DNA of 64,000 nucleotides from NCBI RefSeq assembly GCF_047948215.1, contig NC_134461.1, positions 87,230,245 to 87,294,244 of the forward strand, written 5' to 3'. This stretch comes from Lycorma delicatula (taxonomy: Eukaryota > Arthropoda > Insecta > Hemiptera > Fulgoridae). The position numbers were made by a program, and so were the translations under genes. The number at the start of each line of letters is the position of its first letter. The first letter of the stretch is position 1. Below are positions 50,789 through 63,184 of the stretch, piece by piece. Below the pieces are notes generated by a model that saw nothing but the letters and a program-made list of their open reading frames with translations, ran no database searches and was not told where the DNA came from.

Positions 50789-53089
50789 TGTCTTTAAACT
50801 CAAATACTCTATAAACTCAAATACCTGGTATTTATTATGTACACTCATGGAAAAGTAATGGGCACTTTTTGTGCATCCTCTTAAAGAATACTCTGACACT
50901 GAAAGGGTTAAACATCTATTACTTCATACTGATACAATTTCTTTCAGTCATTTTAACAACTTTTGGGAGACACACCCAATATTATTTCCAGTATTTAGGA
51001 AACACATGTCAAAGAATTAATTTCTGTTTATTTTATGTGGCCTCTATTTTACATCGCCTGAAACAGCTCTTTGTGACCATCTGAAGGGGGGAAAATTAGG
51101 TCTGTCATACTTTTTTAATAAGAAAAATATATATTATCTGGGTAGAGAACTGTTGATAGATGAAGCAATGACGCTTTGACAGTCATCAACAATTTAAACA
51201 TTATATAAAAAATAACGCCATAAGTGCAAGTTAAAATTCTGTATGGTGACTGAACCGAGCTGATTAAAAAATTTCATGTTTATGAAGTTCTTCAGATGAA
51301 TGTAGTGGAGTGGGACATACGAAAAAAATTGTATGTCACTTACTTAATAAGTTAAGTAAAGGGATGGCAGTGTACCTAGATAATTATTACAATAGTGTTA
51401 ATTTGGCCATTAAATTATTGAACCAAAATGCCTGTTGCAATGAAACTGCAGGCTAAAAGAAAAGATAATCCCTAAAAAGTAATGGCTCTCAAATTGAAGA
51501 GAGAATATATCAATGCGTTTTAAAAGTGCATGCAGGGAAATGGCGATACAAATGCATTGTCAATATGAAAATAAAATGGTTATTTTGAAATGAAAGAAGC
51601 CAAGAAACAAAAAAGTCTGCCACTGTTACAGGGTACAAGTTCATGTCAGGAACAGATCGCAAAGATCAGATGATGGCATATTTACCCTTGTAGTAGGAAA
51701 TCAATTTGCTAGTACAAAATATTATTTGTGCATGTAGTGCAGATAAGTGTAGTTAATTCATAATATTTGTGTAACAAATACCCACAAGGTGCTTGTTTAT
51801 ATAACTTCTGATTAGAATTAATCAGAAATTTATGGTCTTCATGAGTTTTACCATGTTATCTATTCTATCACAAAAAATCCCCCTCATAATATAACCAAAA
51901 TACAAAAAAACTGCTAAGGAAAAGTGTAAAAGAAATGAAAAGGATAAGTAGAAAAGAATGTAGAAAATATAAAATAACAATTTACAAATGGAAGGAATGT
52001 CCAGAAAATCCATTTTTTGCTTAAGATGTATATTAAGTAAATCAATACTGACATAAAAAAAGGGTTAAAAATAAAAATATCTGTCATTTTAATTGAAATA
52101 CTCTGAATGAATTATTAAAGCCCTCTGACTGGAGGTATTCAGAATCTACTGAAAAATTCTACAACATTGCACACCACTCTTGACTGAAGTTAAAAAAAAA
52201 AATTACTACTCTATTGTCAACTTTTAGCAATAACAGGAATTTTAAAATTAATTATCCAAAATATGCTGGTGTCAGCGTAAAAACATTAATATTTATTCAG
52301 CAGTCAACCTATTAATAAGGCACATATGTATAAGTTAACGTAAGACATGAGTAGGTATAACATATTGATAATTGATCAAAGCATTTACATAAATTCTGTC
52401 AAAAACTAATAAAATGAAACAGGTATGATTAATCCATTAATCTAATGGAGTACAATAATTCTTTAAAAAAACGTCATATTTTTGTCACATTCTGCTACGC
52501 CAATAGGTTAAAAAACATATTAGATACAAGAACCTGCAAAATCATATTGAATTATTGCAAATGGAGGATTACACAACTGACAGTAATAAATGTGTTTAGA
52601 TTACGTAACAATTCAACTTGATTTTAACTCTGAATTCATTTAATACATTTAACAAATGTAGAAGCACTATTTCAGGTTAGAAAACAAGCAAAACTAAGTA
52701 CAGGCCAATTAATTGGTTTGGTAGGTTCTGCATGCAATATATGTAAATTTTTAGGTTTCTTCTCAGCATTACACCTACTGTGAGGCAATAAAACTAATTT
52801 AAAAAAAAGTAAAACACAATAAAGAAAACTGTCCCCATTGCCCATAAATTGCAAGAAATCTCTGAAGAATTCTAGGTCTTGAAGTTTAAAGTAGACATCC
52901 TGCAAATAATATTATAAAATCCTAAAGAGTAATTACTATATCAAATAACTGGTTAGCATTATTACATATCAAAACACAGCATAGCGTGCCAAAGAAATGT
53001 ATCCCCCATCAATTTTTTTCAAATTGAAATATATATTATTTATAAAACAATAACAGAATAACCAGCAGAATGCAGAATGTGTAAATAAT

Positions 53090-53113
53090 ATTATATATAT
53101 ATATATATATATA
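53090..53113. repeat. (AT)n microsatellite
   Basis: Twelve or so uninterrupted TA units. Confidence 0.9.
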
Positions 53114-53717
53114 AAAAGCAATTAGGATAGTTCAGGTAAAGGATTCTATATCAACAAATATTAAAATTCATAAAAAAGAAATGCATAAAAATATTAAAAA
53201 ATCAAATTCAATGGTCATTTATTAATAATTATAGTTTTTTTAATTATTTTACAACGATTTTTTTTTTTAAATTAATAAATGTATTTATTTTTTTAAAATC
53301 TTAAAATCAACTATAATAATTATTTATTTCATACGATATAAAAAAATGTACAATATTTAGCATTTATTTGTATAATAAAGTTAAAAAAAAATTAAATAAA
53401 AATAAACAACAAACAAAAACAGAACTATATATTAATAATAATAATAAAAAGGTAATAGTAAATTACCTAATGATGATATATTAATTATAAAATAAAAAAA
53501 GAAGTAATAAATAATATATATTAAATTTATCATAAAAAAGTATTTTTAAATAAAATATTAATGCACCCTTTTCATTTCTTTCACACACTTGTTTTTACAT
53601 ATCTCATGTAAGCATGATTGTAAACATCAGAGATTTTGACTACATCATTATTCGTTTATTTAAACACAATAAAAAATTATCAGACATACAGAGACAAAAA
53701 GACAAAACACAAATGAT

Positions 53718-53741
53718 TTTATTATTATTATTATTATTATT
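53718..53741. repeat. (ATT)n microsatellite
   Basis: Run of eight ATT units. Confidence 0.9.
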
Positions 53742-53888
53742 TATATGTACTTTTGTTTACTATATTAAAATTTATTTATATTAATTTGATATAATCATAA
53801 CCTTTCATAAAAATCATCTTCACTCACACCAAATACATCTTTTCCATTATTATCATTTAAGATATCTTATATTACTTCTATGTATTAA

Positions 53889-53916
53889 TATAATAATAAT
53901 AATAATAATAATAATG
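53889..53916. repeat. (AAT)n microsatellite
   Basis: Run of about nine TAA units followed by TGATGATAA. Confidence 0.9.
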
Positions 53917-56900
53917 ATGATAATTAATAATTTGAGAAAAAATACTACCATACATATTATAACAAATCAAACGTCTCTGCTTAAAAGTACATTTGCTTAT
54001 TTATTTACAAATTAAAAAATAATAATCATTAAATCATTACCATCGCCATCACAATATATAAAATCATCATCGATATACCATACAATATAGATTAAATTAA
54101 ATAAAGCAAAATACATTGAAAAATGCTGGAGTGTATTATTTATTGTTTGCCTGACAAAACAAACATCTTAAAACATATTTTAAAATTAAATTCATAAAAT
54201 TTAATTTGAAAAATTGCATAACTTTTTCTAAAAAAAAAATAAATAAATTATATATAGATTCTGTAATATTAACATAATATATATATATTTATATATATTA
54301 AAAATATTTAAAATGAATAGGCTAAAAATGAACCTAAATATATCAATAAATTTTAAATATATACAATATATATATATACATATACATAATAAATGGTATT
54401 AAATTAATTTTAACTTTAAATCAAAATAATAAAGCAGAAAATATTACTACCATCTTTTGTTTTTATTTTTTTATAACATGTACGTTTGCAAGCATGTACA
54501 TACAACTAATTAGATTTATGGTTGGAAGAAATCCTGCATTAATTTATAAAAGAGAAAAAAAATTACTAGTATTACAAAAGCTAATTGAATAAAAGTTGGT
54601 ACGCATCAAGAATCAATCACGAAAAAATCATATTTACCAATGATGGGTCAGTAGTATGGTTCTCTATTTGCCTTTCAATTTGAATGAGATTTTTATGAAA
54701 TTATTTCTGCTATACTTATTGGATTTTGGTTACTGAAGCTTACTAATTTATTATTTTCAATAAATATTTTTTAGATTATTTCCAGTATAGAAGATTTCAC
54801 CACCAGAAATAATAAGATTTTTTCTCTTTAAAAATAAACATACTCTTTGTTTTTAAAACCCCTATCTTTATACTATCTGATCTTGTATCTTCTATTATTA
54901 TTGTTAATTTAATTTACTGGGAGTTTTATGTTTTACCAAACAATAATAAATTTTCATGATATAAATATATTTAACTCCTTATAAAATGAAGTACATCCTA
55001 ATTTTGCGATTTGATAAAACTCTACTAAGAAAAAGAGAGAAATTAAAATTCAAACATGAAGAAATGAATAGAAAGTAAAAATAAGACGCTTACCGCCACT
55101 CACAGAATAAAGGTTCAATTAATATATGTTTAAAAAATACAGTACACGTCTCTCAAATGTACAGCTTCATAGGACAATGTAATGAATTTTTACTTTTTTT
55201 AAATTCAGAACAAGATAGATTTACAACAAGAAAAATTATTTAACACCCCATGCTGCATTGTGACAGTCTTTTGAACAACTACCCTGTAATACATGTTAAA
55301 AGATTACTACTAATAACTATTCAAAAAAAGTTCTGAACTAATCTTTGTTAAACTGCACTGATCTATAGATAACAGATTATTATGCAAGCTTGCTGGTGTA
55401 ATTTCATGCTTTCAGTTTCCACAATGCTATTCTAGAGATGTTTTAGGAGTCCATTTTGGATTATTCAGGTCGTAAGTGATGGCAGATTTACTGTCCAACC
55501 CAGGAACTTGAAGAAATTTAATATTTTACAAGAAATTCTTTGAGAATACTTTGACCTACGTAAAAAATTAAAACCAAAATGACAGATAAAAGAGACTTCA
55601 TACTATTAATAAATTACTATAATGGTAATAATATTTTCGGTCGACATTAATTGGAAGGAAAAAATAACAATAAAAAATGCAAACAAAACCAATTCTTGAC
55701 AATAGAATGCTTTTCACTTTCATTACAAAAATTTCTTCACTTAACACACAATCATTCAAAAATATTACATTTTTTCATTTTTACTACCCTCAAAATAAAT
55801 TGCCTTTTAGTCTTCAAGATAATGATATATCTTTTCTACAAAAAAGAAAACATACACAGAGATACTGTGCAAGTGTTATGTGTTTATTTATACACACAAA
55901 AAAAAAATCATTTTACATATATCATTGATTTAAAATTAATAATAGTAATATTAAAAAAAAATCTAATACTTGTGGTACTCTGAAGAAAAAATACAAAATA
56001 ATAATAACACAATAATAATAATGTTTAAGGGTAATAATAAAAACCTATCATATAGCAATAATAATAATAATAATAGAATTTAACAACATTGCTATAATTA
56101 TATTAATAATAAAAATTTATTACAAGCTATAGAACTACATTCACACTACAAGTAAGAAAATTCTTTTATAATACTAAACTAGCAGCTGGAGGGAGTAGTC
56201 AAATAATATAATAGAGTTAACAACTAAGATTGTGCTCATTTATAAAGAATTTCAAAAACCCACAAGTCAATAATTTTTTTTTGTTTTTTTAATTTTTGTT
56301 AAATAAATATAAAATATCAACAGTTAACAACTTGGGGTTCAACTCCGAATCATATTGGAAAGGTGCATCCTAATAATGTAGTTTAAGCCAAATTCAGAAT
56401 CAGGCACTATATTGTTAAGTAAGTTTGATTATACTAATTCTATTCATTTACTGATGTTAAAATACATTATTCCTTTTACATTTACAGAAATGCAGAATGT
56501 CAATCTCAACAAGATTGATGGCTTTCTGGCCACTGTTTTCACTATAAAGATGGACACTCAATCAGTGTATGCAAGCATTTAGGCATTACAAATATCAGTA
56601 ATGTTTTACTGGCAATAATAAAGCATACATAGAAAAATCAACAGTAAGACAAGGAAAACTTATAAAAATGAGAAATGTCAGAACCTACATGCAGTACAAA
56701 TATGTTAATTCAAACCAGTGGAAATTGATTAAATGAAATTTCTAAATAAAGGAATAAAGAAAATATAATGGACTGATCATAAAAATACCTTCCTGGTGAG
56801 CCCAATTTAATATTATCTAATGTTTGTAAACTGTAATACACAATTAAAATGAACTATGTAGTGAAAACAATTCATTTGCTTCTTAAAGATTCCAATGTAG

Positions 56901-59900
56901 TACTTTGGCGACAGACTGATCTTAAGTGGGAATTAAACCAGATGACTATAGAGTTAGGTAAATCTAGACTATCTACAACTTGCCATATTCTTCGTTTTGA
57001 CTGTTATTGCAATCCTTCTGTTACAAGGATTAAATGTTTGTAATTTATGTATTAATGAAATTATAAATCTGAACTTCCACTGTCATAATCAAGTGGAACT
57101 TGTCCAGTCTGGGCTATCAGATTTCTACTGTATTTACATATGAACGTTTTTAATCCAATGCTGCTAATGAAACAAATATTTAGGTGTATAACTGGTAGAG
57201 ATAACTCAATTCAAATAAGTAGCTGTATCAAGTTTTATACTTTAAAATTAGATTATTCTTTCTTAAAAAAAAAAACTTTCAATAAAATATAGCAATAAAT
57301 CTAATATGAATGATGTAAATATAATTATTAATATTAACTGAAGAAAAATAGAATACAATCTTAATAATCAGAAAAGCCATTTTTATATATATAAAAAACC
57401 CATTATATTTGTATTCTTAACAGATGTGAAATGAGAAATGTCAATCCAACCAACTGAAGAGCAAAACAAAGGCAGTTTGTTTAATAAGATCAAATTAATA
57501 TAGTAAATATATTAAATATAGTAAATTAATATTATTTTTATAATTCATTTACAATACTGTTCGCTGAGGTACACTACTACAATACCAATTATACTTTTCA
57601 ATCATGCTAAAGAGCAAAACATAAGACAAAAATACAGCTGTATAGAGTAATTACAAATTATTTTTACAACTTTCATAAGTATAAAAAAAAGTATTAGTAA
57701 TATGTCGTCGTAATTTAGTAAATGATTTTTGAACAGAAACTTGAAAATTTTTATTCAGTACCACTTTGTCTCTGCCATTTGATACATTTTCCAGCTGTTG
57801 GTCGATCACCATGGATCCACAGCAGAAACAGAATTCACTGAATGATTTATTGAGTTAAAAATGTGGTATATCAGTGCATCATAATTTTGCAACTCACCAG
57901 AATGATCACCTCCATCTTGTAAAACCATTCATGCACGGTACAATTATTTAAAGCAACAGAAGATGCAATCAAGAGCTAATAACTCTAAAACTTAAAATGA
58001 TTTTTTGAGCACAGGCCACAGGCTTCTGTAATACCTTAGGTAGGCTATGGAAACAACTAAATAAGAGTTAAACATTCTTAAAGCTACATTTTACTAAGTT
58101 AACATTTGAATTTGTTCTCTTAAAAGCTGTAAATGTTGATGCAATATTTAATGCATGTAACAAGACCAAAACACAAGAAAATACAGGAAAATTAAAAGAT
58201 TAACATTAAGTTTAAATCTAAAGATTAAAATTAAAAGAGTATACAGGAAATTTAGGCAACCCTTAAGTCAGAAAATGGTGCAGTCTATTTCTATATCATG
58301 TAAAAGGGCCTGTTTTCTTTAAAATGTTAGTCTGATCAAGAGCTAAATTTTTCTACAGTTGCAGCTCCAATTAGACACTTTTTCCAACAAAATGGTACTC
58401 CACGTGTCAGTCCAACTTTGTGTGTGAACAAAGTTCACAATGAGGCTATCAAACATCCATTAGAAAACTGGACATCATGTCTTGTAAGTATTTTTCTTTT
58501 GATGTTACCATAATGACCATGTGCAGACTAGAACGGTTGATTTCAATGGCCTTTAATTCAGGAAACTGATGCAGATATGCTGGAATGTACCCGGGAAGAG
58601 CTAGATTATTATTTGGATGTTCTGCTAGTAACAAAAAGCTCCCGCACTGAACAAATGTGGCAAAAGTAAAAGTGAATATTTTTTCTATAATTGTAACTAA
58701 TATCAATAGGAATTAGCAAAGGTGCAGGTTTTAAAATTCCTCATTAAACTTTTATAAAATTTTAAAGTTGTAATGATAATTTGTAGTAATCCTGTATTAC
58801 ATGACAAACCTAAATGTTTATCCAGACAAGGGAACAACATTAATTCCCTTAAAACAAAGTTTTATAGAGTGGTATGAATAGCACCACTATTCAAATAGTT
58901 TACAAAAAATTATTGCAATAAACAAAAATATTTGTGGCATGTGAAATATTTATATGCTGCACCATGTATCTGTGTAGCTGAATTTGAATAATTAATAAAT
59001 AGGACGCATTACATGTAATTATAAAACAAATACAGCATAGATTCAAAAAAAGAATAAATCTTATATATTTGTTTATTAAATATGCTAGCCACCTCTTATC
59101 CTTCACAACCAGCTGTCCCAAACTTCCTTCAAAGACATCTAATTGGCTGATATAACATAATAAATATTATTATTACATTAATGAATAGTGTTTCTGAAAT
59201 AGCAATATATATTGCATAATAATTAAATTAGAAGCAATTGAATAAAACACATCACATATAAAAAAGATATTGTAAAATAGTAGTCTAGTAATACAATAAA
59301 ATTTACAACTAGTTTCAAATCAATTTAAATAAGTTTAAGATCTCTAAACAGCTGGTTTGCCAGTTAGCTTTGCCAAGTAATAACAGGGGAAAAAGTAAAA
59401 TCTGCTTGACTGTAAGTATAAAACAGGTTTTCTACATACCGACCCCAAAGTGTTAAAAGTTAAAACAATCCCTATAAATGTTATTTAAAGGATAAATTAA
59501 TTTTTTTTATTTACAATAATATGTATAATTTACTTAAAACAAATATATACAAATTGAAGATGTAGCAGTATATTATAATATTAAATAAATTAAAAACAAA
59601 CGATTTTTATCAAATCATATAAAAATGCAACAAGATGAATACTAAATTGTGCATTATCATTTTACAAAAATTAAGTCTTTTATTACATTTTTAAAAGAGA
59701 TAAAAAATTACCACCATTTAACTAAAAAAAAAAAGAATCTTAAAACAACTACCATTTGTATCTTCTCCATATGGCATATTAATAAAACAATTATAAATAT
59801 TTATCCCTAACTGTAATAACAACTATTTTAATAATATTCACAATTCTATTATGTATTTATTTTTCAAGAAAATATCTTAATTAGCTATTTATTTATTTCT

Positions 59901-61729
59901 TTGTACAAAATATAAAAAATGAGATTTTTTCCTTTTTTAATAGCAAATCATCATCAGATGTTTTATATTAATATTTAATTAATACAGGTTTATAATTTGA
60001 ATACACTAAAAAAATTAATGCACAATCATTTTTTAATTTAAAACCTTACAGTTATTTTTTCTATAAAATAATTTATGACAAATTTAGTAATTAAACACAA
60101 ACAGGACACAATACATGTTATAAACATGTTTGTCAATTAACAAAGAAATTACATACATTTAGGCTTATTTTCCAAATTGTTAATTTTGATTTTACATTAA
60201 AAACACCCAGAATGCTACATCAAATTAAAAGGAAACAGTTAATATCCTTCAATCATATACATTACAATAACAACAGTGCACAGTCTTATTAAAAAAAAAA
60301 GAAAGAAAGAAAACAGTAAATAAATAATAGTAAATTTAACTGGTTAGAACCTTAAATTTAGTAAACTTCTCAATTAGAGTACCCTTTTTAAGTTGAACGC
60401 TTTCATTTCAACCATTTACGTAAAATCAACACATCCCAACCATTCTGTAACGTTAACATTCACTAGGAAGGCAAACAACTGCTAAAATAAAACTGTTTCT
60501 CCAAAAATTTATATATTAAAAATTCAGTTTTAGAATGTTGATATTTTTAAAAGGTTATAAATATCCTTATAATCTGTTTGAACTTATAGTCAGTTTTTTT
60601 GGCATGAATACAACAGGCCAGCAGAAGAAGATATAATTCTTGTGTGTGTATATATAAATATATATATATTTTCTCATTATAACTGATCTGAGTTGTTTAT
60701 CAACTAATCAATCAATGTTAATATGCACTATTATTTGCTTCCTTATTTAAAAAAAAAGATTTTGCTATTTTCATGACATTATAATTTTTAATAATGTATG
60801 AATACATATCATGATACTATTAAAAAAAAACCAGACAGAAATAAAGGTAAACTGATGTTCTGAAAATTTATAATCTCTTATAATTTCAAGGTTACTGAAT
60901 TCAACTTTCCAAAATTAAAATTATAATGGTTATAGAAATAATTCCAGAAGGCCTTATATAATGTATAAAACCTGAATCAATGTGTTTTGCATATTGTTTA
61001 GAAAGTAAACACACAACAGGGCATGATATACAACAAGAATGGAGAAATTTGAGTACAGTTTTAAACAAAAATAAATTAATCAGAGCAAACTTTTTATAAA
61101 TATACACCATCAACTTAACAGAATGGTGAAATATAACCATTCTTGAAAAACTTGTAAAAGGTTAATAGCTACTGCTAAAAGATTTCAGATTTAACAGGAA
61201 ATTCAACAAATTTATTAATGAAATTAGTAAGCTAATGAATGCGAGTGTAATTTCAGTATTTGTCAGGTTCTATTTAAAAAATTAATATCTCTCTCTCTCA
61301 AGCTTAGAACTCTTATATGAAAACTTGTTAGAATAATCCTAACAGAATGAGGTGTCCAACTTAAAAAGGTTTTCCATAAAATATAAAGTACAATAATTAC
61401 TAATTGTAATGTGAACAATTACAATTAATTACATTTTCTGGTACAATTCTATGTAAAAAGCTGCTTTTTATTATAAAGAAAAAATTAAATAATTTAACTG
61501 GCATAAAGGAGCTTGGTCACACGCAACCCACAGTCACAGTTCAAATAAAACCTTCTTTGACAACAAATCCATAAACAAGATTTAATAATCATTTTAAAAT
61601 TCTTTACAAATATTTAAAATCTAAATCGGTTGTAATTATTAATTTATGATTAAAAAAATGGTAAAATCATTTTATACATTGTAATAAATACATAAACAAA
61701 TTTCTATTGTAAAAACAAATGGAGCAATG

Positions 61730-61880
61730 GCAGACACAACACATTTCATTGTTGGAACCAAGAAAAAGAAAAGGAAACAATTCCCGGTGATGTGGAGTGT
61801 GAAACCAAGCTCCAACCACGCCAGAGTGCAAACAATGTGCTTGGAGGCCAGCTAGCGCCTAGCAGACCACCACATCGAGA
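61730..61880. other. GC-richer island in AT-rich DNA
   Basis: A patch of balanced base composition within DNA that is otherwise very AT-rich. The plus strand has a 43-codon open frame from ATG at about 61730 reading MADTTHFIVGTKKKKRKQFP and ending at TAG near 61859. It has no match that I know. It could be a conserved non-coding element, a repeat, or part of a long 3'UTR on the minus strand. Confidence 0.4.
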
Positions 61881-63069
61881 ATATATTTATTCAAATGATA
61901 TCATTTACTTCACCGTTTAATAAATTTCACTTTCTTTATATTACCAACAATTAACAATAAATAATAAAGAAAACCCAAAAACCAAAACCAGCCACCATTC
62001 ACATTGTCTGCAGACATAAAAATCACCACTGTCAGTAGTAGTAACTCGTACGTACATATCATTGCTTAATACTAAAAAAAACCATTATCATAATATTGTT
62101 AATTAAAAAAAGGAAAAAACAAAACAATCCAGCATTTTTCAACATGATTATTGTTATTGTACATTACAACAGCCGTCCTATAGTATCAACTGACAAATGC
62201 TTTATCTAATAATAAAATATATGTATTTTATTCACTTAGTTAACGTCATCTGTTCTAACGCTAAATAAATATATTTAAAAATATATAATAAATAATCTAT
62301 ATTTTCTTTATTATATACAGATATATCATCACATAATGATGTATTATATAAAATATAATTTATAATTATGTTAAAAAGGAGTGGTAAGTCTTATTTTTAT
62401 TATAAAAATAAAAAAAATAAAATGAAACTTTATCTTTCAACTATATTAAAATATATAAGGTTTTTATAAATACAGATATATAAAGACCACCTAATCTGGC
62501 TGGCTGGACCCCTAACACACATTCTGCACTCTTGGCTACCCAATTATTGTTTACAAAACGATGACTATAAAATATATGCGGTAAACATATATATTTATAA
62601 ATAATAAAATTAGATAGATATAATTAAAAAGTAGTTAACGATAATTAATATAAAACATATATAATGAACGTGACATTTCATCATATCACACGGTGCACCA
62701 CATCCACTTATATATAAATATTACACCTCCAGTTTTAAAATAGCAGCATTAAACATTTATTTACAACACACTCATTAATTTATAAGTGTGTATAAGTAAA
62801 AAATAAAACACTCATATACAAATGACATGACAATCGGATGTTGAGTGTACATGTGTTGGTCATACCACACCAAAAAACAGGTAGGATGACTTTTTTTACT
62901 GTTGAAATGGATGAAAGTATAACATTATTTGTAATTTGTTTTTTTTTTCTAATGAGTCTGTTCATAAATTATTAATAATAACCTCCTCTCACACACTCTC
63001 TTATAATCAGAGAGGTGGATAAAAGGTGGTAGGTGTGGTGGGGCACAATACTGTATATGTACTTAGCAA

Positions 63070-63095
63070 CTACGGCATCTTGTGATTATTCAGAC
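63070..63095 (-). CDS. Candidate short-isoform terminal coding exon of fs(1)h
   Basis: On the minus strand a long T tract (63105-63118) and TATAG acceptor (AG at 63097-63096) are followed by stops in all frames within 26 bases: GTC TGA; SE-TAA; and, entering in phase 1, x-GT then LNNHKMP and TAG at 63070-63072. BRD4-S in vertebrates likewise ends a few residues after the split from the long form, in a phase-1 codon. This would be the insect equivalent, with a long 3'UTR below. The common upstream exon is outside the window, so this is inference from splice signal and position. Confidence 0.35.
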
Positions 63096-63118
63096 CTATA
63101 AAAACAAAAAAAAAAAAA

Positions 63119-63184
63119 AACAAAATATTTACATACACACTCACACACACATACACACACATATATATATATAGATATATATAA
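63119..63184. repeat. (CA)n / (AT)n compound microsatellite
   Basis: CACACACTCACACACACATA followed by ATATATAT and a GATATATA interruption, directly upstream of the T tract of the acceptor at 63096 when read on the minus strand. Confidence 0.85.

Larger units (their letters stand above)
48387..50907 (+). mobile_element. piggyBac element A, intact TTAA-flanked ends, broken transposase
   Basis: Flanked by TTAA at 48383-48386 and 50908-50911. Terminal repeats CCCTTTCAGTGCCA at the left and TGACACTGAAAGGG at the right pair over 14 bases with one mismatch. Left subterminal repeats AAAGTGCCAATGTCC at 48437-48451 and 48483-48497, with a nearby AATGTCC...GGACATT palindrome. Coding traces on plus: MERSRSPVNENAYLSDN (48782), DPGYNHKFDFQELPVL and PPVTYFHLLFTTALL (49150-49260), SLVEHVNQLFKFYFIPSHNL, SIDESMISLK (49650-49670, first catalytic Asp region), YIPKKHHNGKGGVKL. 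The catalytic C-terminal part is not visible, so it is internally deleted or decayed. Carries SINE copy 3. Confidence 0.88.
48190..51750 (+). mobile_element. piggyBac relic B, split in two by a later piggyBac
   Basis: Two plus-strand parts, 48190-48382 and 50912-51750, read as the start and remainder of one decayed piggyBac transposase. Left part: GKQTDFFQLITDDFYNQLTE (compare piggyBac ..P.DFF..FF.DE....L..ET). Right part: HFNNFWETHPILFPVFRKHM (compare YW..DPL...P.F...MSR.RF), then RELLIDEAMTL (GRELSIDEAM, first catalytic Asp), YLDNYYNSVNLAIKLL-like frame near 51380, KRKDNP.KVMALKLKREYI and MSGTDRKDQMMAYLPL (51640-51690, last catalytic Asp). Family role: cut-and-paste transposition at TTAA. 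Heavily broken; its own termini were not found. Other element A sits exactly between the two halves. Confidence 0.78.
51751..63069 (-). other. Long AT-rich, transposon-poor stretch; possible short-isoform 3'UTR
   Basis: About 11.3 kb without any recognised mobile element, in contrast to the rest of the window. Contains (AT)n at 53090-53113, (ATT)n at 53718-53741, (AAT)n at 53889-53916 and many TAA/ATA runs, a texture like that of the 3'UTR region at 1-6299. If the terminal exon candidate at 63070-63095 is real, much of this would be its 3'UTR. Open frames inside (for example 55651-55983, 58449-58706) have no recognisable content. Confidence 0.35.

Noticed and set aside
55651..55983. 110-codon plus-strand open frame, one of the longer ones
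   Set aside because: Composition follows the AT-rich background (Lys/Asn/Phe/Ile/Leu), no domain and no conserved motif; overlaps another open frame in a second frame.
58449..58706. 85-codon minus-strand frame with KHPLENW-like and FFQQNGTPR-like plus-strand text nearby (transposase-like)
   Set aside because: Only scattered residues recall a transposase; no ordered set of motifs, no terminal repeats.
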